Source: Cohnella herbarum
GTDB lineage: Bacteria; Bacillota; Bacilli; Paenibacillales; Paenibacillaceae
DNA length: 64,000 nucleotides
Reading direction: 5' to 3'
Assembly (NCBI RefSeq): GCF_012849095.1
Contig: NZ_CP051680.1
Coordinates: forward strand, 7,923,001-7,987,000
The translations under genes were made by a program, and so were the position numbers. The notes beneath the pieces are model-generated. The model saw nothing but the letters and a program-made list of their open reading frames with translations. It made no database searches and was not told the origin of the DNA. Below, piece after piece: positions 43,543 through 53,256 of this stretch; the stretch's first letter is position 1; every line of letters begins with the position of its first letter.

Positions 43543-43567
43543 AAAGCTGCCAGAACGATTACGATAA

Positions 43568-43604
43568 ATCCTCGCCTCCTCAACCGGAGTCGGGGATTTT
43601 TTTG
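43568..43604 (+). terminator. Terminator after the HRDC-like gene
   Basis: ATCCTCG and CGGGGAT arms with an inner TCC/GGA pair, then TTTTTTT. Confidence 0.8.
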
Positions 43605-43703
43605 TATTGCTTTAAATTCCTCAATCAGTAAAATTATGGTCAAAACGTATCAGAAGTTCTAATGTCCACTTCAAAATGTGAAATATTTCAAAGGAGGCAC
43701 GGG

Positions 43704-43742
43704 ATGCGAAACGATCCTGCCTATGGAAACCATGCTGACTGA
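43704..43742 (+). other. Possible 12-codon leader frame before the heparinase-like gene
   Basis: ATG with AAAGGAGG upstream opens a frame ending TGA that overlaps ATG 43732 of the heparinase-like gene in another phase. It could be a translational leader or the displaced real start. Confidence 0.35.
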
Positions 43743-45609
43743 ACGGTTCGACCGCCTGAAAGAGGAAGGGAAACAATGGCTGCTGCCTCTCGATGAATTC
43801 CATCCTTACCCGCATGCGGAAGATCGCGATGCTTGGACGGCCGTAACGACCGAGTCCCGCCTCCGGTGGCTTTCCCTTGCGGAGAGATACATCGATTATG
43901 CTTGGCCTGCTTTGAAAGCTTCGCAATATTTGTCCTATCGCCGGGATGGAACATTCGTAGGTTATAACTACTCTTATTGGGAGAGAAGGACGATACTCGG
44001 TACTTTGGTGCTCGCGGAATGCATCGAGTACAGTGGACGGTTCTTGGATCAGATCGTAGACGGAGTCATGAGCATTTGCGAAGAAACGACTTGGATGCCG
44101 CCCCAGATGAACGGAGCGATTATTCGACCGGGATCGCAAGAGAGCTTGCACGATAGCGCAGATCATCAGGTGGAGTTGTTTAGCAGCGAGACGGCGGCTT
44201 TATTGATCTGGACGAGATACTTGCTCAAGTGCAGATTCGACGAGATCAGTCCGCGGATCTCCCTTCGTATAGAACGGGAAGTAAACGATCGCTTGTTGAA
44301 GCCCTATGCGCGGCGGGACGATTATTGGTGGATGGGGTTCGCCCCGGGTCACCGCGTAAACAATTGGAATCCTTGGTGCAACGGTAACGCGCTGATGGGT
44401 TTTCTTCTTCTGGAACGGGATTCGGAATCTCGGAACGAGGCCGTTGGCAAGATCATGCGAAGCTTGGACGTATTTCTTGAAACCTATCCGCCCGACGGCT
44501 GCTGCGATGAAGGACCGATGTATTGGGGGAAATCGGGCGGTTCCCTATACGATTGTTTGGATCTGCTGCATCAAGCTTCCGGCGGCCGGATCGATATTTT
44601 CGGGGAACGAATCGTCAAGGATATCGGGGCTTATTTGTACAAGGCACACATTGCCGGACCTTATTACGTCAATTTCGCCGATGGGGATGCGCTCGTCAGA
44701 CCGGAAGGCGACGTCGTGTACGGTTTCGGTCGGGATATTCAGGATGATAATTTAATCCGGCTAGGAGCGAGTTTGCCGGAAACGGAACCGCCGCTTCATG
44801 ATTGGTTTTCGATTTTCCGGCATCTGCGGAATTTGTTCCAGGAACGGGAAAGGAAGGACGCCGAAGCATCGCCGCCTAACGTTCCGGAGGCATGGATGGC
44901 CCATTCGCAAGTGATGTCCGCTCGGCAGAAGGGGGATGAAGGGTTGTTCATCGCCGCCAAAGGCGGCCATAACGCCGAATCGCATAATCATAACGATGTC
45001 GGACATTTTATCGTATACGCGGATGGCTTACCCGTACTCATCGATCTGGGAACCGAAGAATACCGGGTGCAAACGTTCAGTCCGCAGAGGTATGAGTTAT
45101 GGTATCTGAAGTCGGAATATCACAATTTGCCGACGGTAAGGGGGATCGGTCAGCAAGATGGGCGGCAATTCCGAGGAGAGGATGCCGCATTTACCGGGGA
45201 TGCCGGTCAGGCGGAGATGAAGTTACGAATCGAGGGAGCTTACCCCGACGAAGCAGGGATCGAAAAATGGCAGCGAACCTTCAGACTTTCGCGAGAAGGA
45301 CGAGGGTACGTCGAGATTATCGACGATTTCCGGCTTCGCGATCCGGCTGCCGATCTTTATTACAGCCTGATGACGCCGTTAAAGCCGATTATCGCGGCTG
45401 ATGGCGCAATCGAGCTCGAGTATGCGCCGAACAAACGAGTAACGGTTACGTACGATGCGGAAGCTTTGGTAGCTAAGAGCGAGCAGATCGAAATCGTGGA
45501 TGAACGGTTGCGCGTAAACTGGGGAGATACGGTCTATCGCATTCTAATGACGATGAAGCAACCGGTAACGCAAGGCAAACACGCCGTCAAAATCATAAGG
45601 GGGAACTGA
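43723..45609 (+). CDS. Heparinase II/III-family protein
   Basis: A 628-residue cytoplasmic-looking protein of the heparinase II/III type, with an alpha/alpha toroid (GFAPGHRVNNWNPWCNGNAL, then EGPMYWGKSGG) and a C-terminal beta-sandwich with SHNHNDVGHFIVYADGLPVL. It likely acts on uronate-containing polysaccharide or oligosaccharide. There is no signal peptide. ATG 43723 has no ribosome binding site, while AAAGGAGG (43690-43697) serves a 12-codon frame at 43704-43742 that overlaps this start. Either the gene is translated by coupling or its 5' end is frameshifted. Confidence 0.82.
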   Translation: METMLTERFDRLKEEGKQWLLPLDEFHPYPHAEDRDAWTAVTTESRLRWLSLAERYIDYAWPALKASQYLSYRRDGTFVGYNYSYWERRTILGTLVLAECIEYSGRFLDQIVDGVMSICEETTWMPPQMNGAIIRPGSQESLHDSADHQVELFSSETAALLIWTRYLLKCRFDEISPRISLRIEREVNDRLLKPYARRDDYWWMGFAPGHRVNNWNPWCNGNALMGFLLLERDSESRNEAVGKIMRSLDVFLETYPPDGCCDEGPMYWGKSGGSLYDCLDLLHQASGGRIDIFGERIVKDIGAYLYKAHIAGPYYVNFADGDALVRPEGDVVYGFGRDIQDDNLIRLGASLPETEPPLHDWFSIFRHLRNLFQERERKDAEASPPNVPEAWMAHSQVMSARQKGDEGLFIAAKGGHNAESHNHNDVGHFIVYADGLPVLIDLGTEEYRVQTFSPQRYELWYLKSEYHNLPTVRGIGQQDGRQFRGEDAAFTGDAGQAEMKLRIEGAYPDEAGIEKWQRTFRLSREGRGYVEIIDDFRLRDPAADLYYSLMTPLKPIIAADGAIELEYAPNKRVTVTYDAEALVAKSEQIEIVDERLRVNWGDTVYRILMTMKQPVTQGKHAVKIIRGN

Positions 45610-45692
45610 CGTTTTCGGACATGAGAAAGAGGGAGTTTCCGCGAAACTGCCGGAATTCTCCCTCAGATAAATTCATCATCATCCAATGCCGA

Positions 45693-46628
45693 TCACAACC
45701 AATCTTTCTTGCGAAAGAAGTAAAACATTCCGAACCCGATAACGGCCATGCATCCGATTAACACAACGGAGCCGAAATCGAAATGCATTCCCGGGATATA
45801 GTCGAAATTCATTCCGTAAATGCCGGTAATGAACGTTAAAGGCATGAAGATCGTCGTCAGCGCGGTGAATACGCGCATGATTTCATTGGCCCGGCTCGCA
45901 AGGCTGGATTGATAGGCTTCGCGCAAGTTCGCCATGAGATCGCGATAGGTTTCGAACGTTTCGTATATTTTGACGGCATTCTCGTGGATGTCGCCGAAAT
46001 ATTTCTGCAGTTCATTATCGATAAGCCGCAGGTCTTTCTTGTTTAACGTCGCGATCAGTTCGCGCTGCGGACCGAGCACTTTCTTCAGCCATAGAATCTC
46101 GCTTCGGAGTCCGATGATCTCGGTCAGGTGGGATTTCTTCGTATGCATGAGGATATCCTCCTCAAGACTCTCGATCCGGGCTTCGATTCGGTCGCCGACG
46201 GTAAGATAGTTATCGACGACAATGTCGACCAGGTGGTAGAGGAACCGATCCGCCGAATTGACCTCTTGCTCCCACAGAATCGGTTTGACGCTGCGGAGTT
46301 CGTTGATCTTCTGGCGGGTTACCGTAATTAAATAGTGGCGTCCAAGAAACATGTTCAAGGCACGCAAGAAAATTTCCTCGTCGTCGAACCGAATGCTATT
46401 GATCACGAGGAAGTATTGATTTTCGTAAATTTCGAGTTTGGGACGTTGTTCCTCTTCCATCAAGCAGTCTTCGACGGCCAAGTCGTGCAGCCCGAATAAA
46501 GGTTGAAGGACGATGAGATCGTCTACGTCCGCGTCGATCCAATAGAAGCCGCTCTTAGGCGGAATAAGCGTATCGTTAATACTGTCGATAGTCGTAAAAA
46601 TGCCGTTGTTTACCAATCTGATTTTCAT
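45693..46628 (-). CDS. corA: CorA-family magnesium/cobalt transporter
   Basis: A 311-residue inner-membrane channel for Mg2+ and Co2+. It has the long cytoplasmic N-terminal domain, a long helix, and two C-terminal membrane segments separated by the diagnostic GMN (ITGIYGMNFDYIPGMH), followed by FGMFYFFRKKDWL at the end. ATG 46628 behind AAAGGAG is preferred to the longer frame. A structured leader lies upstream. It is convergent with the heparinase-like gene. Confidence 0.93.
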   Translation of the reverse strand: MKIRLVNNGIFTTIDSINDTLIPPKSGFYWIDADVDDLIVLQPLFGLHDLAVEDCLMEEEQRPKLEIYENQYFLVINSIRFDDEEIFLRALNMFLGRHYLITVTRQKINELRSVKPILWEQEVNSADRFLYHLVDIVVDNYLTVGDRIEARIESLEEDILMHTKKSHLTEIIGLRSEILWLKKVLGPQRELIATLNKKDLRLIDNELQKYFGDIHENAVKIYETFETYRDLMANLREAYQSSLASRANEIMRVFTALTTIFMPLTFITGIYGMNFDYIPGMHFDFGSVVLIGCMAVIGFGMFYFFRKKDWL

Positions 46629-46702
46629 GGGATTTGCTCCTTTGCATGTCCGATCTGGTTCATGCAGGACGCTCTCCACGAGAAAGAAATCTTAGCCGAA
46701 GA

Positions 46703-46798
46703 AGCCGGACAAAGAAATAGTCCCCCCCGAAGGTTTCCATCCTGCGTTATTCATGCGATTGCCACAGGGCTTGGGTTTATCGCCTTCCATGTCCGGCT
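46703..46798 (-). promoter_or_regulatory. Structured leader RNA candidate before corA
   Basis: The minus-strand leader is closed by a perfect 9-bp stem (AGCCGGACA and TGTCCGGCT). Inside it are a GAAGG/CCTTC pair and a GCGAT/ATCGC stem, with GGGGGGG in a loop. I compared it by memory with the M-box, NiCo, yybP-ykoY and c-di-AMP classes and found no convincing match. It could sense Mg2+ or another ion. Confidence 0.5.
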
Positions 46799-46909
46799 CC
46801 CCCCTTTATAATCAGATAATGATAAGTCGCTATTAACGTGTTAAGTATAATCCTCACCCCCGTACCTTTCAAGGAGAAAATATGTCGAAGCCATTGGGCG
46901 GTTCACACC

Positions 46910-46938
46910 TTGACTCCCTTCGGTTTTTCGGGTACATT
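46910..46938 (+). promoter_or_regulatory. Promoter of the methionine operon
   Basis: TTGACT (46910-46915) and TACATT (46933-46938) with a 17-base spacer, about 40 bases before the S-box aptamer. Confidence 0.65.
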
Positions 46939-46975
46939 AAGGATAGTTTTCCCCACAATCGAATAGAAATGGCCA

Positions 46976-47140
46976 TCTTATCAAGAGCAGGCGGAGGGAC
47001 TAGCCCTATGAAGCCCGGCAACCGACGTATTTTATTATACGCACGGTGCTAAATCTTGCGGAAACTTAACGTTTCTGACAGATGAGAGGGGCGCGCGTAC
47101 GATCTGCTACACGACCCTATCTCATTTGGGGTCGTTTTTT
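46976..47140 (+). promoter_or_regulatory. S-box (SAM-I) riboswitch with terminator
   Basis: The aptamer carries the hallmark segments CTTATCAAGAGCAGGCGGAG, GACTAGCCCTATGAAGCCCG and GGCAACC, and ends with GATGAGAG. A terminator hairpin (ACGACCC and GGGGTCGT with a T run, 47111-47140) follows. When S-adenosylmethionine is plentiful it should stop transcription of metA-metI-patB. Confidence 0.95.
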
Positions 47141-47174
47141 GTTGTACATTTTGACGTAATCAGGAGGAATGAAC

Positions 47175-48113
47175 ATGCCGATCAAAGTACCGGATAATCT
47201 GCCGGCCAAGGAAATATTAGCAGGAGAGAATATATTCGTCATGGATGAAAGCGTCGCTTACCGTCAGGATATTCGCCCGCTGCGAATCGCGATCTTGAAT
47301 TTAATGCCGACGAAGGAAACGACGGAAACCCAACTGTTGCGCTTGATCGGCAACACTCCGCTACAACTGGAAGCGGTATTGCTGCATCCGAAGACGCATC
47401 ATTCCAAGAATACCTCAGCCGACCATCTGGCCAGCTTCTATAAAACGTTCGACGATATCAAAGACGAGCAATACGACGGTTTTATCATAACCGGGGCTCC
47501 CGTCGAGCATCTTCCGTTCGAGGAAGTCACTTACTGGGACGAATTGAAGGAAATCATGGATTGGACGGTCGGCAACGTCACTTCGACGTTTCATATTTGT
47601 TGGGGCGCCCAAGCGGGACTGTATCATCATTTCGGGGTGCCGAAATACGATCTGCCCGAGAAAATGTTCGGCGTATATCCGCATGGAATTTCCAAGCCGA
47701 ACGTCCCTTTGCTGAGAGGCTTCGACGAGATGTTCTACGTACCGCAGTCCCGTCATACGGAAGTGCTGAAGTCGGATGTCGATAATGTCGCGGACTTGGA
47801 AATATGGTCCGAGTCCGAGGAAGCCGGCGTGTATATCGCCGCGACTTCCGACGGCAAGCAAATTTTCGTCACCGGCCATTCCGAATACGATGCCCCTTCT
47901 TTGAAATGGGAATACGATCGCGATAAAGCGAAAGGGTTGCGCATCGACGTGCCTAAGAACTATTATCCGAATAACGACCCTTCGAAAATTCCGGTTTCGA
48001 CTTGGCGCGCGCACGCCAACCTGCTGTTCTCTAATTGGCTGAATTATTATGTTTATCAAGCTACGCCGTTCGAGCTTGGCAAAGCGAAGGCTAACCAGAC
48101 CACGTTGCGATAG
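47175..48113 (+). CDS. metA: Homoserine O-acyltransferase MetA
   Basis: Acylates homoserine, the first committed step of methionine synthesis. The 312-residue sequence has the MetA motifs [30 protein letters not shown], the catalytic [16 protein letters not shown], and [10 protein letters not shown]. Bacillales enzymes of this type mostly use acetyl-CoA despite the homoserine succinyltransferase name. ATG 47175 is well placed after AGGAGG; ATG 47169 is too close. Confidence 0.95.
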   Translation: MPIKVPDNLPAKEILAGENIFVMDESVAYRQDIRPLRIAILNLMPTKETTETQLLRLIGNTPLQLEAVLLHPKTHHSKNTSADHLASFYKTFDDIKDEQYDGFIITGAPVEHLPFEEVTYWDELKEIMDWTVGNVTSTFHICWGAQAGLYHHFGVPKYDLPEKMFGVYPHGISKPNVPLLRGFDEMFYVPQSRHTEVLKSDVDNVADLEIWSESEEAGVYIAATSDGKQIFVTGHSEYDAPSLKWEYDRDKAKGLRIDVPKNYYPNNDPSKIPVSTWRAHANLLFSNWLNYYVYQATPFELGKAKANQTTLR

Positions 48114-48130
48114 GGAGGATATGAAACACA

Positions 48131-49288
48131 ATGAACATCGAAAGCCGTTTAGCCCAAATCGGATCGATCAACGATCCGCAAACCGGAGCGGTCAGCTTCC
48201 CGATCTACCAATCGACCGCATTCCGCCATCCCCAGCTTGGGAAAAGCACGGGATTCGATTATTCTCGCTCCAAGAGTCCGACCCGGGCCGTTCTCGAAAC
48301 CGCAGCGGCCGATCTCGAAAGCGGCGACGCCGGGTTCGCGACGAGTTCGGGCATGGCAGCGCTGCAAATCATTTTCTCGCTGTTCAGCCAAGGCGACCAT
48401 CTATTAGTTTCCCTTGACTTATATGGCGGTACATACCGTCTGCTCGAGCAAGTCATGTCGCGTTTCGGCGTGACGGCTTCTTACATCGATACGAACGATC
48501 TCGATGCGCTGGAGTCCCACAGGAAGCCGAACACGAAAGCGGTCCTGATCGAGACGCCGACCAACCCGTTGATGATGGTTACGGATATCGCGAAAGTAGC
48601 CGCATGGGCGAAACAAAAAGGGCTTCTCACGATCGTGGACAACACGTTGCTAACGCCGTTCTTCCAACGTCCGATAGAGCTTGGGGCGGATATCGTCATC
48701 CACAGCGCGACAAAATATTTGGGCGGCCACAACGATGTGTTGGCGGGATTGATCGTGACCAAGGGCGAGAAGTTATCGGCCGATGTCGCTTTCCTTCACA
48801 ATTCGATCGGTGCCGTGCTCGGACCTCAGGATTCCTGGTTGCTGATGAGGGGAATGAAGACGCTAGCCCTTCGTATGGAGCGTCATCAATATAACGCGAC
48901 TAGACTCGCGGCATGGCTGAAAATTCATCCTTCTGTGGATGAAGTCTATTATCCGGCCCTTCCTCATCATCCCGGACACGAAATACAGAACGCGCAATCT
49001 TCGGGCAACACCGGTATTTTCTCCTTCAAAATGAAAGATGCCCGCACGATCGAACCGATCCTTCGTCATATTAAGCTGATCGCTTTCGCGGAAAGCTTAG
49101 GAGGCGCGGAGTCGCTAATGACTTATCCGGCCGTGCAGACGCACGCGGATATCCCCCTTGAAATCCGCCAGGCCGTCGGAGTGGACGATCGGTTGCTTCG
49201 TTTCTCGGTAGGACTCGAGCATGTCGACGATATTATGAACGATCTCAAGCAAGCGATCGAAGCCGCTGAGCGTGAAATAAACGGATAA
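48131..49288 (+). CDS. metI: Cystathionine gamma-synthase / O-acetylhomoserine thiolyase
   Basis: A PLP enzyme of the Cys/Met metabolism family, 385 residues, that joins acylated homoserine with cysteine or sulfide. It shows SRSKSPTRAVLETAAADLE, the PLP-lysine motif IHSATKYLGGHNDV and the C-terminal RFSVGLEHVDDI. It follows metA by 17 bases under the same S-box. Confidence 0.93.
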   Translation: MNIESRLAQIGSINDPQTGAVSFPIYQSTAFRHPQLGKSTGFDYSRSKSPTRAVLETAAADLESGDAGFATSSGMAALQIIFSLFSQGDHLLVSLDLYGGTYRLLEQVMSRFGVTASYIDTNDLDALESHRKPNTKAVLIETPTNPLMMVTDIAKVAAWAKQKGLLTIVDNTLLTPFFQRPIELGADIVIHSATKYLGGHNDVLAGLIVTKGEKLSADVAFLHNSIGAVLGPQDSWLLMRGMKTLALRMERHQYNATRLAAWLKIHPSVDEVYYPALPHHPGHEIQNAQSSGNTGIFSFKMKDARTIEPILRHIKLIAFAESLGGAESLMTYPAVQTHADIPLEIRQAVGVDDRLLRFSVGLEHVDDIMNDLKQAIEAAEREING

Positions 49289-49310
49289 TCCGGATCGGAG
49301 GGAAACGACG

Positions 49311-50498
49311 ATGAAATACGATTTTGACAAAATAATCGATCGGACGGGTACGGCTTCTTATAAATGGGATCAGTCGGAGAAACTGTTCGGCCGTCCGGAT
49401 ATTTTGCCGCTGTGGGTTGCGGACATGGATTTCGAAGCGCCGAAGGAAGTCGTCGAGGCGATTACCCGCAGAGCGGAACAAGGTATCTATGGCTATACGG
49501 TTCGTACGCAATCGTTCTACGATGCAATTATCGGTTGGTTGTCGAGACGGCATGGCTGGACGATCGAACAGGATTGGATCAGTTCCAGTCCTGGCGTCGT
49601 TCCCGCGCTAAGCCTTATGGTGCTGGCATTTACGGAGCCGGGCGACGGTATCATTTTGCAATCGCCGGTTTACTATCCGTTCTATGACGTGATCAAAGCG
49701 AACGGACGTAACGTTGTAGACAACGCGCTGATTTTGAAAGACGGTCAATACACGATAAATTTCGATCTGTTGGAGCAGCAAGCGAAAGACGGAGCGAAGA
49801 TGCTATTGTTATGCTCTCCTCATAACCCGGGCGGCCGTGTATGGAAACGCGAAGAACTGGTGCGCATCGGAGAGATTTGCACGAAATACGGTTTACTGGT
49901 CGTAGCCGACGAGATTCATCACGATCTCGTATTCTCCGGTTACAAGCATGTGCCGTACGCTTCGCTATCGGATGAATTCGCGCAGAACTCCGTCACTTGT
50001 ATCGCGCCGAGCAAAACGTTTAACTTAGCCGGTCTGCAAGCCGCCTCCGTCATTATTCCTAACGAGGAAATACGGCGTAAGTATAATGCGTTGCTTAGAA
50101 CGCTGTCGATCCATATGGAAAGTTATTTCGGCTTGACCGCGATCGAAAGCAGCTATACGCACGGCGAACAATGGCTAGATCAGTTACTCGTCTATTTAGA
50201 GGGAAATCTAAACGCCTTGGTGGATTTCGTCGGGAAGCATTTACCTCAAGTGAAGGTAATCAAGCCCGAGGGCACCTACTTAGTATGGTTGGACTGCACG
50301 GCGATCTCGGATAAACCTCAAGTGCTCAAGCAACTCATGTTCGAGCAAGCGGGCGTCGCGTTTTCCGATGGTTCGGTATTCGGCAAACAAGGAGAAGGTT
50401 ACTTACGCATTAACCTGGCTTGTCGTCGTTCATTGTTGGTGGAAGCACTGGAGAAATTCGCCTCCGCGGCGAATTCCGCCACCGTGTCGAGTAAATAA
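49311..50498 (+). CDS. patB: MalY/PatB-family cystathionine beta-lyase
   Basis: A 395-residue fold-type I PLP enzyme that cleaves cystathionine to homocysteine. It has the family start FDKIIDRTGTASYKWDQSEK, LPLWVADMDF, SPGVVPALSLMVLAFTEPGD and the PLP lysine in IAPSKTFNLAGLQ. It completes the metA-metI route to homocysteine. A terminator follows. Confidence 0.9.
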   Translation: MKYDFDKIIDRTGTASYKWDQSEKLFGRPDILPLWVADMDFEAPKEVVEAITRRAEQGIYGYTVRTQSFYDAIIGWLSRRHGWTIEQDWISSSPGVVPALSLMVLAFTEPGDGIILQSPVYYPFYDVIKANGRNVVDNALILKDGQYTINFDLLEQQAKDGAKMLLLCSPHNPGGRVWKREELVRIGEICTKYGLLVVADEIHHDLVFSGYKHVPYASLSDEFAQNSVTCIAPSKTFNLAGLQAASVIIPNEEIRRKYNALLRTLSIHMESYFGLTAIESSYTHGEQWLDQLLVYLEGNLNALVDFVGKHLPQVKVIKPEGTYLVWLDCTAISDKPQVLKQLMFEQAGVAFSDGSVFGKQGEGYLRINLACRRSLLVEALEKFASAANSATVSSK

Positions 50499-50519
50499 AC
50501 AGGTTGGAATGAATCGGAT

Positions 50520-50557
50520 ATCGCCGCGATCTTGTCACCTCTGAGGTGACTATCGCG
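50520..50557 (+). terminator. Terminator after the methionine operon
   Basis: A long hairpin with outer ATCGCCGCGAT/ATCGCGGTGA arms and an inner TCACCTC-TGAGGTGA stem, followed by TTTTGTG. Confidence 0.7.
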
Positions 50558-50625
50558 GTGATTTTGTGTTACGATGGGATAAGCGGTTTAAGAGGACATA
50601 AGTCCGTAAGAAGGAGGGTCCCCAG

Positions 50626-51762
50626 ATGAATCAAGTGGACCGGATTTTGGATGGAGCTCTGCAAGGAAAGAGACTGCAATTGGAAGATATCGTAACTTTA
50701 TTCGAAAGCGATGAAATAGAAAAGCTTGGTCATACGGCGAATCAGATCATGCTGAAGAAGCATCCGGAGCCGATTACGACATTCGTGGTCGGGCGCAACG
50801 TCAATTACACGAACGTATGCGACGTGTATTGCAGGTTCTGCGCTTTCTATCGCGCTCCGGGCTCGAACGAAGGTTACGTGCTGCCGGATGAAACGATTTT
50901 CCGTAAAATCCAAGAAACGATCGACGTAGGCGGTACCGAGATTCTGATGCAAGGCGGAACGAACCCGGATTTGCCTTTCAGCTATTATTTGGATTTACTG
51001 CGGGCGATCAAACAGCGTTTCCCCGAAATCACGATGCACTCCTTCTCGCCTGCGGAAATTCGTAAAATGCAGGTCGTCGCCGGAAATATTCCGTTAGAGG
51101 ACGTCGTTAGACAGCTGCATGAGGCCGGTCTGGATTCTCTTCCGGGCGGCGGAGCGGAGATTCTGGACGATCGGACCCGCAAGAAAATCAGCCGAATGAA
51201 AGGCAGTTGGCGCGATTGGATGGACGTTATGACGACCGCGCATAAGATCGGCATGAATACGACGGCGACGATGGTTATCGGCTTCGGCGAATCGATGGAA
51301 GAAAGAGCGCTGCATCTGATGCGCGTTCGCGACGCGCAAGATGAATGTTTGAACAATCAATATCCATCCCCGGGATTCCTGGCGTTCATTCCTTGGACGT
51401 TCCAGCCGGAGAACACGAACATGAAACGCGAGAAAGCGACGCCGGAAGAATATTTAAAAACGCTGGCGATCAGCCGGATCGCTTTGGACAATATCGATAA
51501 TTTCCAATCTTCTTGGGTGACGATGGGCCCGGAAGTCGGGAAGCTATCGCTACAGTACGGCTGTAACGACTTCGGAAGCACGATGATCGAAGAGAACGTG
51601 GTATCGGCCGCCGGAACGACGCATAAGGTCAACATAGAACTTATTCTTAAATTAATCCGCGAATGCGGTAAAATTCCGGCCCAACGCAACACGAAATACG
51701 AAACGATCAAGATTTACCGCGAGAACGACAAAGTAGCCAAAGATTACGTCATGCAAAACTAA
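50626..51762 (+). CDS. mqnC: Cyclic dehypoxanthinyl futalosine synthase MqnC
   Basis: A radical SAM enzyme of the futalosine menaquinone pathway, 378 residues. The iron-sulfur cluster motif is CDVYCRFC near residue 65, with YTNVCDVYCRFCAFYRAPGS as context. It also carries GGTEILMQGGTNPDLPFSYY and LDSLPGGGAEIL. Its presence implies menaquinone is made by the futalosine route in this host. A single gene with its own ribosome binding site and a terminator after it. Confidence 0.93.
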   Translation: MNQVDRILDGALQGKRLQLEDIVTLFESDEIEKLGHTANQIMLKKHPEPITTFVVGRNVNYTNVCDVYCRFCAFYRAPGSNEGYVLPDETIFRKIQETIDVGGTEILMQGGTNPDLPFSYYLDLLRAIKQRFPEITMHSFSPAEIRKMQVVAGNIPLEDVVRQLHEAGLDSLPGGGAEILDDRTRKKISRMKGSWRDWMDVMTTAHKIGMNTTATMVIGFGESMEERALHLMRVRDAQDECLNNQYPSPGFLAFIPWTFQPENTNMKREKATPEEYLKTLAISRIALDNIDNFQSSWVTMGPEVGKLSLQYGCNDFGSTMIEENVVSAAGTTHKVNIELILKLIRECGKIPAQRNTKYETIKIYRENDKVAKDYVMQN

Positions 51763-51781
51763 ACGATACCTTACTTGAAGA

Positions 51782-51816
51782 AAGCTCCGTCTCGGATGAA
51801 GAGGCGGAGCTTTTTT
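51782..51816 (+). terminator. Terminator after mqnC
   Basis: AAGCTCCG and CGGAGCTT arms around a 14-base loop, then TTTTT. Confidence 0.85.
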
Positions 51817-52024
51817 GGCGTTTAACGATTCGCTGCATTTCGTATTTCACTTAGTAAATGAAGGGAAATCGAACATATGGGAGGCGCGAATACGGACAGA
51901 CGGCGCGCGTCTTGCGAACCGGAGATTAAACTTCATAAAAAGTACCATAACCGGCAACCCATCGTATATCCCTTTTTGGGTCACCATATAGTAAGTATCA
52001 AGCTTGCAAGTTGGAGGTGAGGAA

Positions 52025-52888
52025 TTGAACAGAATGGAAGTCGTCGTGGAGTACGGGAACGATCATTCATCGTTGGAACGGCTGGCCGGCATGCTGAACC
52101 GAACTTTCGTGGGCACGGACAATCCCGTGGATAGCGTGCAGTGGGAGCTTAGCCGGGAAGACGGGGTTATCCGCTGTCAATTTCCTTTAGGTCCCGGGCC
52201 GGAAGATAAAAAAAACTACTGCGACAGAGTGGGGCGCGCGCTTGCGGAATATACGCTTTCCGATCAAGAGCCTACGCTGCTTCGCGCGTTATTTCAAAAT
52301 CGTTTTGGGCTTAAGGACGAATTCGAGACGGATGCGCTCATCGCGGAAGCCGTTTCCTTGCTGGACGGCGAGCCGGATGTCGATGAATCTTGGATGGGAC
52401 GCGGCAGGGAACGACGGTTGCAAAAGCTGACCACTCGATTTTCACATTACTTAGAAGATCATGAACGGCTTCATTTGGACGGATTTATGCGGTTCAGGCT
52501 TGGCGATTATCGCGCCGAGGTGCAGGAGGCCGCGGAAACGGCAATCGAAGAGAGGCTCATGGAGAGACAATACCAGGAATTCATGACGCTGCTTAAATCG
52601 ATGGTGGAATGGCAGGAGACCAGAACGTCCGCCGTGCACGTCTTGCATTCCGGCGGTCATGCTTTTCGTTTACTCGACGAGGAGATGCGTCCGCTGGACC
52701 AAGAGGCGCCGGAAATCGATGTTCAAGAGGAGCAGGAGGAGGAAAGCAGGGTGGTGAGCCGACTGCTAGCCGCCTCTCCGCGCCAATTGTATATCCACAC
52801 TCCCGAACCGGAATCGCAGGTCATTCGTACCATCATCGGAATATTCGGCGACCGGGCGGCTGTCTATCCCGATTTACCGGCACATTAA
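52025..52888 (+). CDS. ytxC: YtxC-like sporulation-associated protein
   Basis: A 287-residue cytoplasmic protein that matches the YtxC family (MRFRLGDYRAEVQEAAETAI-type segment near residue 165). It stands directly before thrS, as in Bacillus subtilis, where it was named as a putative sporulation protein. TTG 52025 fits the GGAGGTGAGG site; ATG 52034 is an alternative. Molecular function unknown. Confidence 0.88.
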   Translation: MNRMEVVVEYGNDHSSLERLAGMLNRTFVGTDNPVDSVQWELSREDGVIRCQFPLGPGPEDKKNYCDRVGRALAEYTLSDQEPTLLRALFQNRFGLKDEFETDALIAEAVSLLDGEPDVDESWMGRGRERRLQKLTTRFSHYLEDHERLHLDGFMRFRLGDYRAEVQEAAETAIEERLMERQYQEFMTLLKSMVEWQETRTSAVHVLHSGGHAFRLLDEEMRPLDQEAPEIDVQEEQEEESRVVSRLLAASPRQLYIHTPEPESQVIRTIIGIFGDRAAVYPDLPAH

Positions 52889-52908
52889 TCGGCTTTTCGC
52901 GGTCGTAC

Positions 52909-52938
52909 TTGACTGAAACGGGGCAAGACGAGTATAAT
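52909..52938 (+). promoter_or_regulatory. Promoter of thrS
   Basis: TTGACT (52909-52914) and TATAAT (52933-52938) with an 18-base spacer, immediately before the T-box leader. Confidence 0.75.
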
Positions 52939-52949
52939 TTTTGATATCA

Positions 52950-53227
52950 ATCCACATTTACAAGCTATGAGAAAGACATCGGCGTCTGTAAAGGACGGAT
53001 CAGAGAGAGGAACCTTGGCTGCAAGTTCCTTCCGTACCGACTGACGTTGACCCCTTTCGAGCTGCGGAGATGAATTCGCGATCATTCGTGATGGCGTTAG
53101 TATTCTCGGCCGGTTCATGACCGTTAATACATGCCAGAGGATCGGTTGCCAGTTAACCGATTGATGGAGGGTGGAACCACGGGCCGCATTCAGAGCACCC
53201 GTCCCTTTCGGGACGAGGTGTTTTTTT
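52950..53227 (+). promoter_or_regulatory. T-box leader of thrS
   Basis: The conserved T-box sequence AGGGTGGAACCACGGG lies at 53168-53183. A terminator hairpin (CACCCGTCCC and GGGACGAGGTG, then TTTTTTT) ends the leader at 53227. The upstream part carries the stem I AGAGAGG region. Uncharged threonyl-tRNA should stabilise read-through into thrS. Confidence 0.95.
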
Positions 53228-53256
53228 GTTTCCCATTAAACGAAGGAGGAATTCGA

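Noticed and set aside
46703..46798. M-box (Mg2+) riboswitch
   Set aside because: The conserved M-box segments I remember are not present.
51877..52020. 47-codon frame upstream of ytxC
   Set aside because: Weak ribosome site, runs into the ytxC ribosome binding site, and the product is not protein-like.
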